DNA from: Gordonibacter faecis
GTDB lineage: Bacteria; Actinomycetota; Coriobacteriia; Coriobacteriales; Eggerthellaceae
Assembly (NCBI RefSeq): GCF_030077735.1
Contig: NZ_JASJEU010000020.1
Location: 62,001 to 126,000, forward strand
Length of the DNA stretch: 64,000 nucleotides
Reading direction: 5' to 3'
In this document: one piece after another, positions 51,564 to 59,315 of the stretch
How the letters are laid out: each line of letters opens with the position of its first letter
Numbering within the stretch: position 1 is the first letter of the stretch
Position numbers and translations under genes: made by a program
The notes under the pieces: model-generated
The model's database searches: none
Told to the model about the DNA's origin: nothing
Seen by the model: only the letters and a program-made list of their open reading frames with translations

Positions 51564-52376
51564 GTGGCGATATTCCGGGCGGGGCTCAGCACCTGGCAGA
51601 AAGTAGTTGTGATAGTGGGGCTTGTGCTGCTGTTCGGCGGGTTCGGTGCCCTAATGGTGGGCGAGTTTGGCACCTCGGTGGGGAACGCGGGGCTCGCGAA
51701 CCGCGCCGCCGCCAACGCGGGATTTTTGGCGATGGGGCTGGCGCTGCTGGGTTATGCGATTGTGTTTCTTGCGGGCAACTGGCGCGTCCGCCCGCGCGGC
51801 CGTGAGGCGTGGAAACAGGAGCTGCGCGAAGGGGTGCGCGAGTTCGGGGCGGCGCTCATCAACATTGTTGGATACGGCGGCACTGTGATTGTCGCGCTGG
51901 GCGCGCTATCTGCGGCGGACAGCGTCCCGGTGGTTTCTGTGGTGGTTATTCTTGTGTGCGTCGCGGGGTTTGTGGCGCTCCGCCTGTGGCGCAGGCGTCA
52001 TCCGCGCGCCTATCCCCGCGCGTGGGGTGCCGCGTTGTTCCTGTTCATGGTGGCGTTCGGTAGCGTCGCGTGCGTGGCGGGTGCGCTTGAGGGCGCGAAG
52101 GTGGTGGCCGATGCGCTGGAAGGACCCCGCACAACCCTGTGCGCGATGACCGGTTTCGAGGAACAGCGCCCCACCGGCCGCTACCGTGCGCTGAGCACGA
52201 CCGACCTGGCGCTGGAACTGACGGATGGCGAGGGCCACACCATCCACCTCGCCGTGAAGGAGCAGGATCGCGAGGCCCTGCGCCCCCTCGCCGAAGCCGG
52301 CGGCATAGCCCACACCACCTACTACCCCCGCACCGGCATCCTGGTAGCCTTCGAACCAGCGACCGATGCCCGTTAA
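51564..52376 (+). CDS. Membrane protein of unknown function, divergent from exporter operon
   Basis: 270 residues with four or five transmembrane helices (two before residue 75, then two or three between 100 and 180), followed by a soluble 85-residue C-terminal domain probably outside the cell (LCAMTGFEEQRPTGRYRALSTTDLALELTDGEGHTIHLAVKEQD). The C-terminal part resembles a small beta-barrel. GTG 51564 behind GAAGGGAA is preferred to the TTG upstream. Its divergent position suggests control by the same regulator. A dispersed repeat begins at its stop codon. Confidence 0.6.
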   Translation: MAIFRAGLSTWQKVVVIVGLVLLFGGFGALMVGEFGTSVGNAGLANRAAANAGFLAMGLALLGYAIVFLAGNWRVRPRGREAWKQELREGVREFGAALINIVGYGGTVIVALGALSAADSVPVVSVVVILVCVAGFVALRLWRRRHPRAYPRAWGAALFLFMVAFGSVACVAGALEGAKVVADALEGPRTTLCAMTGFEEQRPTGRYRALSTTDLALELTDGEGHTIHLAVKEQDREALRPLAEAGGIAHTTYYPRTGILVAFEPATDAR

Positions 52377-52445
52377 AGTGTGACGCGCTTCGCGCTACTG
52401 ATGACGCCAGGAGAATCCCATATCCCATGCTTTATGACGCGGGCT
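52375..52445 (+). repeat. GTGACGCGCTTCGCGC-family element, copy d
   Basis: Begins AAAGTGTGACGCGCTTCGCG at the stop codon of the preceding gene, continues CTACTGATGACGCCAGGAGA and ends TTTATGACGCGGGCT. Best-preserved copy. As at feoAB, it follows a stop codon directly in the same orientation. Confidence 0.8.
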
Positions 52446-52474
52446 CTTGCAAGTGCGATAAATAAACTAGAACC

Positions 52475-53068
52475 CTACAGGTTCCCTATCACCAGGAGCG
52501 CTACCAGCAACGCGAGCATAAGGCCGCAGATGAGGGCTATGGTGTTGCAGGCGCGGAGGGCTCGGGTGTCTGAGCGCGCGGCGAGGCGGACGAACACATA
52601 CAGCCCCAGGCCGATCGCGCCGCCGAGGGTGTTTGCCAGAAGGTCGGTGATGTCGCTCATGCCTACAGCCAGCACATACTGCAGCACTTCGAACGCAAGG
52701 CTGGTTGCTGTGACCGGCAGTAGCACCCGCCACCAGGGGCGGCCCGCTGTCAGCATGCCCATGAACAGGCCGAACGGCACAAATGCGAGCACGTTTTGCA
52801 CCACTTCGCGGTAATCAGCCGCGCCGTTGATGACCGTCGCCCCCGCAAGCGGAATCAGATTGATGCTGCGGACGGTTCCCAGGATGTCGGGCGAGAGTTG
52901 CATCTTGAACAGGATGATCCACGTGAGAACCACCAGGTAGAACACGAATATCGCCGTCGTGAGATGCCTGCTTCCCAGAAAGCGGGCAAGCGTCCCCGGC
53001 CGCGCCACGCCGTGTGCGCCCGCGCCACCATTTACGTCAACTTCCCACTGAACTTCTTTGAACTCCAT
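52475..53068 (-). CDS. VanZ family membrane protein
   Basis: 197 residues, about five transmembrane helices. INLIPLAG, REVVQNVLAFVPFGLFMGML and SLAFEVLQYVLAVGMSDITDLLANTLGGAIG are the three conserved VanZ stretches. VanZ-like proteins alter sensitivity to glycopeptides and lipoglycopeptides. ATG 53068 follows AAAGGTGG. Upstream are three TTMAG direct repeats at helical-turn spacing (53199-53224), similar to those of the exporter operon. Confidence 0.9.
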   Translation of the reverse strand: MEFKEVQWEVDVNGGAGAHGVARPGTLARFLGSRHLTTAIFVFYLVVLTWIILFKMQLSPDILGTVRSINLIPLAGATVINGAADYREVVQNVLAFVPFGLFMGMLTAGRPWWRVLLPVTATSLAFEVLQYVLAVGMSDITDLLANTLGGAIGLGLYVFVRLAARSDTRALRACNTIALICGLMLALLVALLVIGNL

Positions 53069-53198
53069 GGTATCCACCTTTCGGATGCTACTTCTCGCGG
53101 GGTGTAACGAAGCCCCTCTCAGGCTCTCCAACCTTTTCTCTTAGCATACGTCGCGCCCGCGCGTGAAAAGCGATACGCGCGCCAACCGTTTTCGGTCG

Positions 53199-53225
53199 TT
53201 AAGCATTCTTCAGAATTCCTTAAGG
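53199..53225 (-). promoter_or_regulatory. Candidate OmpR-type operator upstream of vanZ
   Basis: TTAAG (53199-53203), TTCAG (53209-53213) and TTAAG (53220-53224) are spaced 10 and 11 bases apart. The element ATTCCTTAA is shared with the exporter operator at 51507. The distance to vanZ is about 130 bases, and pyrE lies on the other side, so its target is not certain. Confidence 0.35.
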
Positions 53226-53442
53226 TACCAGGTCGCGTGTGCCCTCTTCGCCAGCACCACCCTATGCGCTTGCACCTCGCGCCCGCACGCCCTGCGCCCC
53301 CTTCGCCAGCGCCACTCCGCACTCCCGAACCCCCGCGCGCCCCCCATCCGCACACCCCCACCCCCGCTTCCGGCTTCCTCGCCAATCAGGTATCATGAAA
53401 ACCCACAGCGCGGCAGGCGCGAACACAAACGGAAGGAGCGGC
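53226..53442. other. C-rich intergenic region before pyrE
   Basis: The plus strand is again dominated by C and CC-rich triplets, like 15183-15627. No gene or clear promoter is seen apart from the ribosome site GGAAGGAGCG before pyrE. Confidence 0.4.
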
Positions 53443-54120
53443 ATGGAGGCCTACAAGCAGGAGTTCATCGAGTTCATGGTGGAAAGCGACGTGCTGAAGT
53501 TCGGCGACTTCACGCTGAAGAGCGGCCGCAAATCCCCCTTCTTCATGAACGCGGGCGCCTACGTCACCGGCGCGCAGCTCCACCGCCTGGGGCAATTCTA
53601 CGCGCGCGCCATCCACGACAACTTCGGGCTGGACTTCGACGTGGTGTTCGGGCCGGCCTACAAGGGCATTCCGCTGTCGGTGATCACCACGATGGCGCTG
53701 TCCGAGCTGTACGGCAAGGAGGCGCGCTACTGCTCGAACCGCAAGGAGGTCAAAGACCACGGCGACACGGGCATTCTGCTAGGCTCGGCGCTGCACGACG
53801 GCGACCGCGTGGTCATTGTGGAGGACGTCACCACGTCGGGTAAGTCCATCGAAGAGACGCACCCCATCCTCATGGAGCAGGCGAATGTGCAGGTGGTGGG
53901 CCTGATGGTGTCGCTCAACCGCCTGGAAGTGGGCAAAGGCGGCCAGATGTGCGCCCTCGACGAGGTCCGCGAACGCTACGGCTTCCCCACCGCCTCCATC
54001 GTCGACATGGCCGAGGTAACCGAACACCTCTACGGCCGCGAATGCCAAGGCCGCGTAGTGATAAACAACCAGGTAAAAGCCGCTTTGGACGCGTATTACG
54101 AGCAGTATGGCGCGAAGTAG
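53443..54120 (+). CDS. pyrE: Orotate phosphoribosyltransferase
   Basis: 225 residues; makes orotidine 5'-phosphate from orotate and PRPP in pyrimidine synthesis. FGDFTLKSGRKSPFFMNAGAY at the start, the catalytic-loop region YCSNRKEVKDHGDTGILLG, and the PRPP-binding VVIVEDVTTSGKSI are all present. Its usual partner genes are absent here, so it stands alone. ATG 53443 is backed by GGAAGGAG. A strong terminator downstream (54199-54236) belongs to the candidate small RNA but could also stop pyrE transcripts. Confidence 0.96.
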   Translation: MEAYKQEFIEFMVESDVLKFGDFTLKSGRKSPFFMNAGAYVTGAQLHRLGQFYARAIHDNFGLDFDVVFGPAYKGIPLSVITTMALSELYGKEARYCSNRKEVKDHGDTGILLGSALHDGDRVVIVEDVTTSGKSIEETHPILMEQANVQVVGLMVSLNRLEVGKGGQMCALDEVRERYGFPTASIVDMAEVTEHLYGRECQGRVVINNQVKAALDAYYEQYGAK

Positions 54121-54136
54121 GAAGAATACTAACTAC

Positions 54137-54236
54137 TTGACATATAGTTTCAAGCTGGTATTCTCTATTTGCATAGAAAAACGTTCGACGTTTTTGCGGA
54201 GCGAGGTTGCGACAAGCAGTCTCGCTCTAGTTTTTT
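54137..54236 (+). ncRNA. Candidate small RNA with own promoter and terminator
   Basis: TTGACA (54137-54142), 16 bases, TATTCT (54159-54164) predicts a start near 54171. The following roughly 66 bases hold a hairpin AAAAACG/CGTTTTT (54177-54195) and then GAGCGAGGTTGC, loop GACAA, GCAGTCTCGCTC, TAG and six T (54199-54236), a textbook intrinsic terminator with a 12-bp stem including two wobbles. No open frame of note is inside. A free-standing promoter-to-terminator unit of this size is best explained as a small RNA. Confidence 0.5.
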
Positions 54237-54257
54237 ACGAGCAGAACAACCGCTCCG

Positions 54258-54659
54258 CTACCCTCCCTGGACGCTCAGGAGGCGAACCAGGGACACAGCG
54301 CCGCGGACGGCGGCCATGCCGAGGGCTACGCCGGCGAGACAAGCTACGAGACTTCCCATGGCGTAGGTGCCGCCGGTGAGGTAGTTGCCTTCTTGGAAGA
54401 GGGCCAGGGTTTCCAACGAGAAGGTGGAGAACGTCGTGAAGCCGCCACAGACGCCCGTCTTCAGAAACAGCGTGGCGTTGGGCGAAAGAAGCGAGGTCAG
54501 CGACGTGATTTCCACAATGACGCCAATAAACACAGCACCCAGGAAGTTCACGAGAAACGTCATGAGCGGAAAATCGCCCTCATAAGGCACAAGCCCCATC
54601 AGATAGCGCGCCACCGCGCCGACGAATCCACCCGCGCCTACACACAGCACCTCAAACAT
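54258..54659 (-). CDS. crcB: CrcB/Fluc fluoride channel
   Basis: 133 residues, four transmembrane helices. GAGGFVGAVARYLMG, PLMTFLVNFLGAVFIGVIVE (with the conserved Asn) and KTGVCGGFTTFSTFSLE (with the fluoride-path Phe and Thr residues) are the family signatures. Works as a dual-topology dimer to expel fluoride. Start at ATG 54659 fits the family; longer frames are spurious. I found no recognisable fluoride riboswitch upstream. Confidence 0.94.
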   Translation of the reverse strand: MFEVLCVGAGGFVGAVARYLMGLVPYEGDFPLMTFLVNFLGAVFIGVIVEITSLTSLLSPNATLFLKTGVCGGFTTFSTFSLETLALFQEGNYLTGGTYAMGSLVACLAGVALGMAAVRGAVSLVRLLSVQGG

Positions 54660-54949
54660 AACGCCCGTCCATCCTTCCTGTTCACGCCCGCACGCTCGCC
54701 CGCGCCACGCGCCGCGTGCCCCCCGGAACGAAAAAAAGCCGACGACCCCGCAGCAGCGCGCCCGCAGGCGGCCCATGCAGAAGTCATCAGCTTTATCAGC
54801 GGTTCAAACTGGCCCAAGCCAGCTTAGGGAGAACTTCATTCCCGCCCGCATTCTACCCCAATCCCCCGCGCGCAAGCAACGGAAAGAGAAGCCTCCACAA
54901 GGGGCACAGGTAGAGAACGTGCTGGAGAAGGTACCAGCAGTGGAGGTCC
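54660..54949. other. Intergenic region upstream of crcB, no gene
   Basis: C-rich on the plus strand near crcB, then mixed sequence to the dispersed repeat at 54950. No gene recognised. Confidence 0.4.
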
Positions 54950-54997
54950 TTGTCATCCTGAGCGGAGGCGCGAAGCGCCGTAGTCGAAGGATGACAA
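54950..54997 (+). repeat. TCATCCTGAGCG...TCGAAGGA dispersed repeat, copy 2
   Basis: TTGTCATCCT (54950-54959) and AGGATGACAA (54988-54997) form a perfect 10-bp inverted repeat around GAGCGGAGGCGCGAAGCGCC. The outer parts match copy 1 at 35440. Confidence 0.8.
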
Positions 54998-55027
54998 GAT
55001 AGTACGCGAGCGATGCCGCACGCCGCA

Positions 55028-55504
55028 TCAGCGACCTTTGGGCGGTTTGCGGCGGGTGGGGTGGCGGAGGGGGCGGCGGGAGTTGTAGCCGAGGGCATCT
55101 CGTAAGTGATGGGCAGCGCGTTCAGCGAACCCGGCACCCGGGCTCCCTCCGGCCGTCAGGCCCGATAAGCCACCTGCCGCCGGGCGGGTCCGCGCGCCGG
55201 GCTGCGCGCCCGTCGCTCCAGCTCCAGCGCCAGCGCCTCCCGCCGCGCCCTCTGAATCCTCCGGCACTACTTCCTCAACAAACCACCGGGGGTCCTCGAA
55301 GAATAGATACTTTTCGCGCCCGTTCACCGACACCGTGTAGCGCAGGCCCGTGCCGCCCACGCGCGTGGATGCACGCCGGATGACATCGATCACCCGGTCG
55401 ATCTCGAACACGCGGCCGTCGCGCCAGCGAATGGACAGCGGCGTTACCTTACCGTCCTCGTCGATGCGCGCAACCACGTCCACATATGTCTTGCGATACT
55501 TCAT
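55028..55504 (-). CDS. Small protein with basic tail, possibly DUF6504-like
   Basis: 158 residues. The first 80 residues form a compact beta-rich domain (KYRKTYVDVVARIDEDGKVTPLSIRWRDGRVFEIDRVIDV...LRYTVSVNGREKYLFFEDPRWFVEE), resembling the small DUF6504-type domain found beside polymerase genes. The rest is Gly/Ala-rich and ends with a basic tail (NSRRPLRHPTRRKPPKGR) that may bind nucleic acid. The ribosome site is weak. The family is a tentative guess. Confidence 0.55.
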   Translation of the reverse strand: MKYRKTYVDVVARIDEDGKVTPLSIRWRDGRVFEIDRVIDVIRRASTRVGGTGLRYTVSVNGREKYLFFEDPRWFVEEVVPEDSEGAAGGAGAGAGATGAQPGARTRPAAGGLSGLTAGGSPGAGFAERAAHHLRDALGYNSRRPLRHPTRRKPPKGR

Positions 55505-55718
55505 GCGCCCATGCAACCACGCCCTACCTCCGCGTGCAATCCGCCGCACCAACCCGTAGCAAAACCAACGCCCCCACGTTAGTTATATCCCACACAAATT
55601 GTGGCAATTTAATTCATACTTGACTTCTGGGCTTTAACAAAGAGTAGTCACGCTATAGTAAGTGCACTCATTAGCGCCGCATTCCCAGCACTTCCAGGCA
55701 TAAAGAGGCATAAAGAAA

Positions 55719-55740
55719 GGCCGGAAGTTTTCTTCCGGCC
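55719..55740 (-). terminator. Hairpin downstream of tRNA-Thr
   Basis: GGCCGGAAG (55719-55727) and CTTCCGGCC (55732-55740) form a perfect 9-bp stem with a TTTT loop, followed on the minus strand by CTTTCTTTAT. It lies 11 bases after the tRNA 3' end and probably terminates its transcript. Confidence 0.7.
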
Positions 55741-55751
55741 ACGTGTTTCTC

Positions 55752-55826
55752 TGGAGCCAGCGACAGGATTCGAACCTGCAACATGCAGTTTACAAAACTG
55801 CTGCGCTACCGTTGCGCCACGCTGGC
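55752..55826 (-). tRNA. tRNA-Thr (anticodon TGT), CCA encoded
   Basis: The minus strand reads GCCAGCG at the 5' end and CGCTGGC-T-CCA at the 3' end, giving a 7-bp acceptor stem with encoded CCA. The D arm (GCGCAACGGTAGCGC), anticodon stem-loop (GCAGT TTTGTAA ACTGC, anticodon TGT at 55794-55792) and T arm (GCAGGTTCGAATCCTGT region) all fold. A TACAAT box (plus-strand attgta, 55847-55852) lies about 20 bases upstream of the 5' end. Length 75. Confidence 0.95.
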
Positions 55827-55998
55827 AGATAAAGAGCGTTCGAGCATTGTACGACATTCGGCGAGATTAGAAAAGCCCTCTTCCACCTCGCTTACGGTTC
55901 TTACGCAAACGACATCAGCGCGCTGCGAAAGTCCGCCAATCAACATATCCTTCCCGTTGCTCAGGCAACCTTCTGTCCCCTACGAGGAGAGGTATCGC

Positions 55999-56364
55999 AT
56001 GGATAACGCTTGTATACCGCACCAATGTCATTTGCCGACCCCTGTGTCATATTCTTTTAGAAAGGAGAATATATTCAACATCACCTTTTTCGACACCCCA
56101 TATGATGCAGCCATGGATACTATTGCTAAAAGAAAACAGCTCGGCAGTCACGTGCGGCGGCTCCGTAATGAGCACCAAATAAACCGCAAGCAGTTCGCGC
56201 TTATGATAGGTATGGACCGCGGTTATCTGGCGGGCATCGAAACGGGCAAATACAATGCCACCTTCGATAAGCTTGTCGACATCGCCGACGGGTTCGGCAT
56301 CACGCTCTCAGAACTGCTTGAAGGTGTTGGCGAACCGGAAGACGCTGCACACGACAGCCACTAA
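55999..56364 (+). CDS. XRE-family helix-turn-helix protein
   Basis: 121 residues. The last 75 residues are a lambda-repressor-like domain (KQLGSHVRRLRNEHQINRKQFALMIGMDRGYLAGIETGKYNATFDKLVDIADGFGITLSELLEG). ATG 55999 has a strong ribosome site (GAGGAGAGG), but the 38 extra residues it adds are AT-rich and not protein-like. ATG 56113 would give the bare domain but lacks a ribosome site. The start is therefore uncertain. Probably a transcriptional regulator. Confidence 0.75.
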   Translation: MDNACIPHQCHLPTPVSYSFRKENIFNITFFDTPYDAAMDTIAKRKQLGSHVRRLRNEHQINRKQFALMIGMDRGYLAGIETGKYNATFDKLVDIADGFGITLSELLEGVGEPEDAAHDSH

Positions 56365-56396
56365 CGGCTAACACGCGTTGATAACCTGATGGCGCG

Positions 56397-56708
56397 TTAT
56401 GCACCGCGCTTAGCTACGTGTGCCTCCATGTGCTCATCTTTGATGAGACTCCACCCCTTCGGCGTGACCGCGTACGCATTCGCGCGCTGACCCCCGTCCT
56501 CGGCGTAACACACATTTCGACGCACGCACTCGCTGGCAACCAGTCGCCTGCAGGCGTGCCGCACCCGCGCTTGCGAGTACCCCAACGCATCGCTGATCTC
56601 TCGGTAAGAAACGTTCGGAACCGTGCGGCTTTTCTCGGCCCGGTCGGCCAAATAGCTGAGCACGTTACATTGCACGCGCCGCGTTTCTTCCTTGCTCGTT
56701 CTCGGCAT
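56397..56708 (-). CDS. Small winged-helix regulator
   Basis: 103 residues. LSYLADRAEKSRTVPNVSYREISDALGYSQARVRHACRRLVASECVRRNVCYAEDGGQRANAYAVTPKGW reads as a winged helix of the MarR/PadR-like kind: an HTH (SYREISDALGYSQARVRHACRRLV) followed by a beta-wing. No ligand domain. Convergent with the XRE gene, the two ends separated by 32 bases. Confidence 0.65.
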   Translation of the reverse strand: MPRTSKEETRRVQCNVLSYLADRAEKSRTVPNVSYREISDALGYSQARVRHACRRLVASECVRRNVCYAEDGGQRANAYAVTPKGWSLIKDEHMEAHVAKRGA

Positions 56709-56902
56709 GAACCCATCACTTCCATCGTTTACCCAAGGGTGTACTTACTTTTCGCCCTTCAACGGTTGCTTTATTTTAGCAGGTTATTTGTCTGTTTGTG
56801 GAATATCTTCATCATTTTTCATAGCTGCGGTTGCGCCGCGTGCGTGTGGCCTATAATTCCAGCTATTGCCACCCGCAAAAAACGAGAGAAGGAGCTTCCA
56901 CC

Positions 56903-57130
56903 ATGGCAACCGACAATCTGCCTAGCTTGGACAGTCTGTCCAACTTGCTGATCACCTCTGACGACCTGGGCCGCGCGAAAGAGGCCGAGTTCGTCCGCAG
57001 CATCAAGAGCGACAAGGTGAAGATGCTGGTGTCCGACAACCAGATCTCCTGCGTCATGCTGGCGCCTGAGGTGTACAACGCGATGCGCGAAGCCGCCGAG
57101 CGCGTGGTGAAGGCGAGCGTCGCCCAGTAA
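56903..57130 (+). CDS. Phd/YefM-like antitoxin-type protein
   Basis: 75 residues. FVRSIKSDKVKMLVSDNQISCVMLAPEVYNAMREAAERV resembles the core of Phd/YefM antitoxins, where a strand-turn-strand is followed by (L/M)(S/A)PExYxxM. ATG 56903 follows AGAAGGAG. No toxin gene follows; a terminator does, so it is an orphan or works in another role. Confidence 0.6.
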   Translation: MATDNLPSLDSLSNLLITSDDLGRAKEAEFVRSIKSDKVKMLVSDNQISCVMLAPEVYNAMREAAERVVKASVAQ

Positions 57131-57170
57131 CTGGTACACAGAACAACGCGGACGTAGGGCCGCGAACCAA

Positions 57171-57202
57171 ATAGCCCCGGATGCGACTCGTATCCGGGGC
57201 TA
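57171..57202. terminator. Bidirectional terminator
   Basis: ATAGCCCCGGAT and ATCCGGGGCTAT (12-bp perfect stem, 8-9 base loop) lie between two convergent genes. The short AT-rich flanks (TTTGCATT on one side, AAATA on the other) fit a stop for both strands. Confidence 0.75.
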
Positions 57203-57208
57203 TTTGCA

Positions 57209-59287
57209 TTATGCTTCGGTGGGCTCGGAGAAGCCCTCGGTGTTCTGGCGCAGAAGTTCGGTGTAGGCTTCTTTGCTGATGCCCTCCCCCGCCGTTGAAA
57301 TGGTGAAGGTGACCGTATTGCCTTCTACCTGGCCCTCAAGATACGAGGAGCCGAACGTTTCCTGCGCGTTGGCAAGCATCTGGTTTGCCTGGCTGGGGTC
57401 TGGTAACGTAATGCTGATGTGGCTGCGCTCCAGAAGACCACGGGAGTTGAAACGTGCCGTTTCGACGGTTTCACACAGCTGACCATCAGGGGCCTTCGTG
57501 AGGTAGCGATACTCCACCTGTGGGGAGCCGACGAGCGTCTGCGCCTCAGCGGCCTGGCGGAAGAAGGGAATGTCCTCCCCTGCCACGGCCATGGCAGCCG
57601 CCCCCGCTGCCGCAAGCGCGGCGACAGCCACCAACGCCACGCCCGCCATCATGACGCTGCGACGCGGTCGAGGGGTGTCGATCTGGGCGGATGCTGCGGG
57701 TGCGGGTGGCGCTGGCACAGCAGGTGCAGGCGCAGGCGCTGCCGCGGGAGCCGGAGTAGGTGCAGGTGCTGGCACAGGAGCCGGAGTAGGTGCGGGTACT
57801 GCCGCAGGAGGTTCCGGAACGTCAGCTGGAGCGGAAGCAGCGGGTTCAGATGCGGAAGAGGCCGCGACGTTGGGAGCCTGTTCAGCAGGCTCTTTTGGGG
57901 CAGGTTCGGGTGTGCTTGTTTCGCTGTCAGAAGCTTCCGAAGTTGGTTCTGCTTCAGCAGGGGCTTCTTCGTCTGGTTTCGAAGCCGGCTTGGTATCCGC
58001 GGTGGTCTCATCGGCTGCGGCTTCCGACACGAGTTCGGGCTGGACATCCTCCGACTGCTCTTCGGGTGCTTCTGCGGTTGCCTCTTCATCCAAAGCGTCT
58101 TGATCAGCCTCAGTTGAAGATTCCGCTTTGGCCGTAGCCTCAACGGGCTGCTCTTCTTTTGTAGCGGGCTCCGGATCGACGGTGCCCCCAGCGGGCTTTT
58201 CTTCGGGTTCGGATTCAAGATCGGACTCGAAATCGGACCAGAGTTGATCTTCTTCCTCGCGCTCGGGCGTGGGCTCGGCGGGCTTGCGCCCCGGCTTGAG
58301 ATTGGTCACGGGAGCAAGTTCGGCGTTGGGCTTTGCCGTGTGTTCAGAAGCTTCGGCGGCTTCCGACGGAGGCGTGGGCTCGGCTTTCTCGGCCTTTGGT
58401 TCAGGATGAATCTCCTGTTCAGGCTCTTGTTCGGATGCTTCTTCAGATACAGCGTCCTCTTCGACTGCCTGTTCCTCTTCGGGCTCTTGCTCGGGCGCTG
58501 GCTCAGGCTCGATCTCTTTCACCGGCTCGGGAGTGCGTTGGGGAAGCGGCTCGCCGGGTGTGGGCAGGTCGGCAAAGCGGCTGCGGATGGAGGGCTTGGG
58601 AGGCTCGGGCTGCGAGGCCGGCTCCGCTACAGCGGACTCCGCCACTACAGGCTCCACCACCGCTTCCGGCTGAAAAGCGGGCGCCTCGGGTTCGGGCTGT
58701 GGCTCATCCTCCGGCTCTGCACCGCCAAGCAAAGCCGACAGATCGAACGGCTCCGCCTCTTCAACAGGCTGGGCAGCGGCGGGCTGGCTGTCCTCCTCCG
58801 GCACGCCAAAGAGAGATGCCAGTGAGAAGTCAGGCTCCGGCTCGGGCTCGGGCTGGCGGGAGGCCTCTTCCACCGGCGGAGCCCCAAAAAGCGTCGCCAA
58901 ATCCACTGGCTCATCCGCAGCAGCCGCAGGCTGCGACACCTCCGCAGCCTCAGTACCCCCGCCAAGCAGGGACAACAGGAAGTCATCCGAGCCAGCCGAG
59001 GCGGCCTCACGCGCCGGGGGCTCAGCCTCAATCACCAGAGGTTCATCACCCAAGCCGGCAAAGCTCAACGCAAACGCGGGCGCCGCGGGCTTGGGGGCAT
59101 CCCCAGGCTGGGAGGCGCCGTGCCAGGCGGCGAGGGCGGACCAGATATCAGTAGTTTGCTCATCTTCCCCCGAAACGGCGGGGGCCGCGGCCTCCGGAGT
59201 GGGGGCTGCGGCCTCGGATTCGTCATGCGCCACGGAGAAGAGGGCGTCGAGGGACAGGGTGTCGGACGTACTAACGGGTTCCTGCAT
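57209..59287 (-). CDS. Acidic low-complexity membrane protein with repeated short motifs
   Basis: 692 residues. About 550 N-terminal residues are Pro/Glu/Ala-rich and almost certainly disordered, on the cytoplasmic side if the single membrane helix (VMMAGVALVAVAALAAAGAAAMAVAG) is in the usual orientation. The first 200 residues repeat a short motif five times: LDALFSVAHDE, FLLSLLGGGTE, VDLATLFGAPP, FSLASLFGVPEED and FDLSALLGGAEPED. The C-terminal 110 residues after the helix form a folded domain (VEYRYLTKAPDGQLCETVETARFNSRGLLERSHISITLP). ATG 59287 follows GAAGGAAA. Last gene of an envelope operon. Confidence 0.7.
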   Translation of the reverse strand: MQEPVSTSDTLSLDALFSVAHDESEAAAPTPEAAAPAVSGEDEQTTDIWSALAAWHGASQPGDAPKPAAPAFALSFAGLGDEPLVIEAEPPAREAASAGSDDFLLSLLGGGTEAAEVSQPAAAADEPVDLATLFGAPPVEEASRQPEPEPEPDFSLASLFGVPEEDSQPAAAQPVEEAEPFDLSALLGGAEPEDEPQPEPEAPAFQPEAVVEPVVAESAVAEPASQPEPPKPSIRSRFADLPTPGEPLPQRTPEPVKEIEPEPAPEQEPEEEQAVEEDAVSEEASEQEPEQEIHPEPKAEKAEPTPPSEAAEASEHTAKPNAELAPVTNLKPGRKPAEPTPEREEEDQLWSDFESDLESEPEEKPAGGTVDPEPATKEEQPVEATAKAESSTEADQDALDEEATAEAPEEQSEDVQPELVSEAAADETTADTKPASKPDEEAPAEAEPTSEASDSETSTPEPAPKEPAEQAPNVAASSASEPAASAPADVPEPPAAVPAPTPAPVPAPAPTPAPAAAPAPAPAVPAPPAPAASAQIDTPRPRRSVMMAGVALVAVAALAAAGAAAMAVAGEDIPFFRQAAEAQTLVGSPQVEYRYLTKAPDGQLCETVETARFNSRGLLERSHISITLPDPSQANQMLANAQETFGSSYLEGQVEGNTVTFTISTAGEGISKEAYTELLRQNTEGFSEPTEA

Positions 59288-59315
59288 CGAGTTTCCTTCG
59301 TTTTGTCGCCATCGG

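Noticed and set aside
54660..54800. Fluoride riboswitch upstream of crcB
   Set aside because: The short pseudoknotted consensus could not be found in the sequence preceding the start codon.
55752..57130. Integrated element at tRNA-Thr (XRE, winged-helix and Phd-like genes nearby)
   Set aside because: No integrase and no direct repeat of the tRNA 3' end were seen in the window, and the small genes lie on the 5' side of the tRNA.
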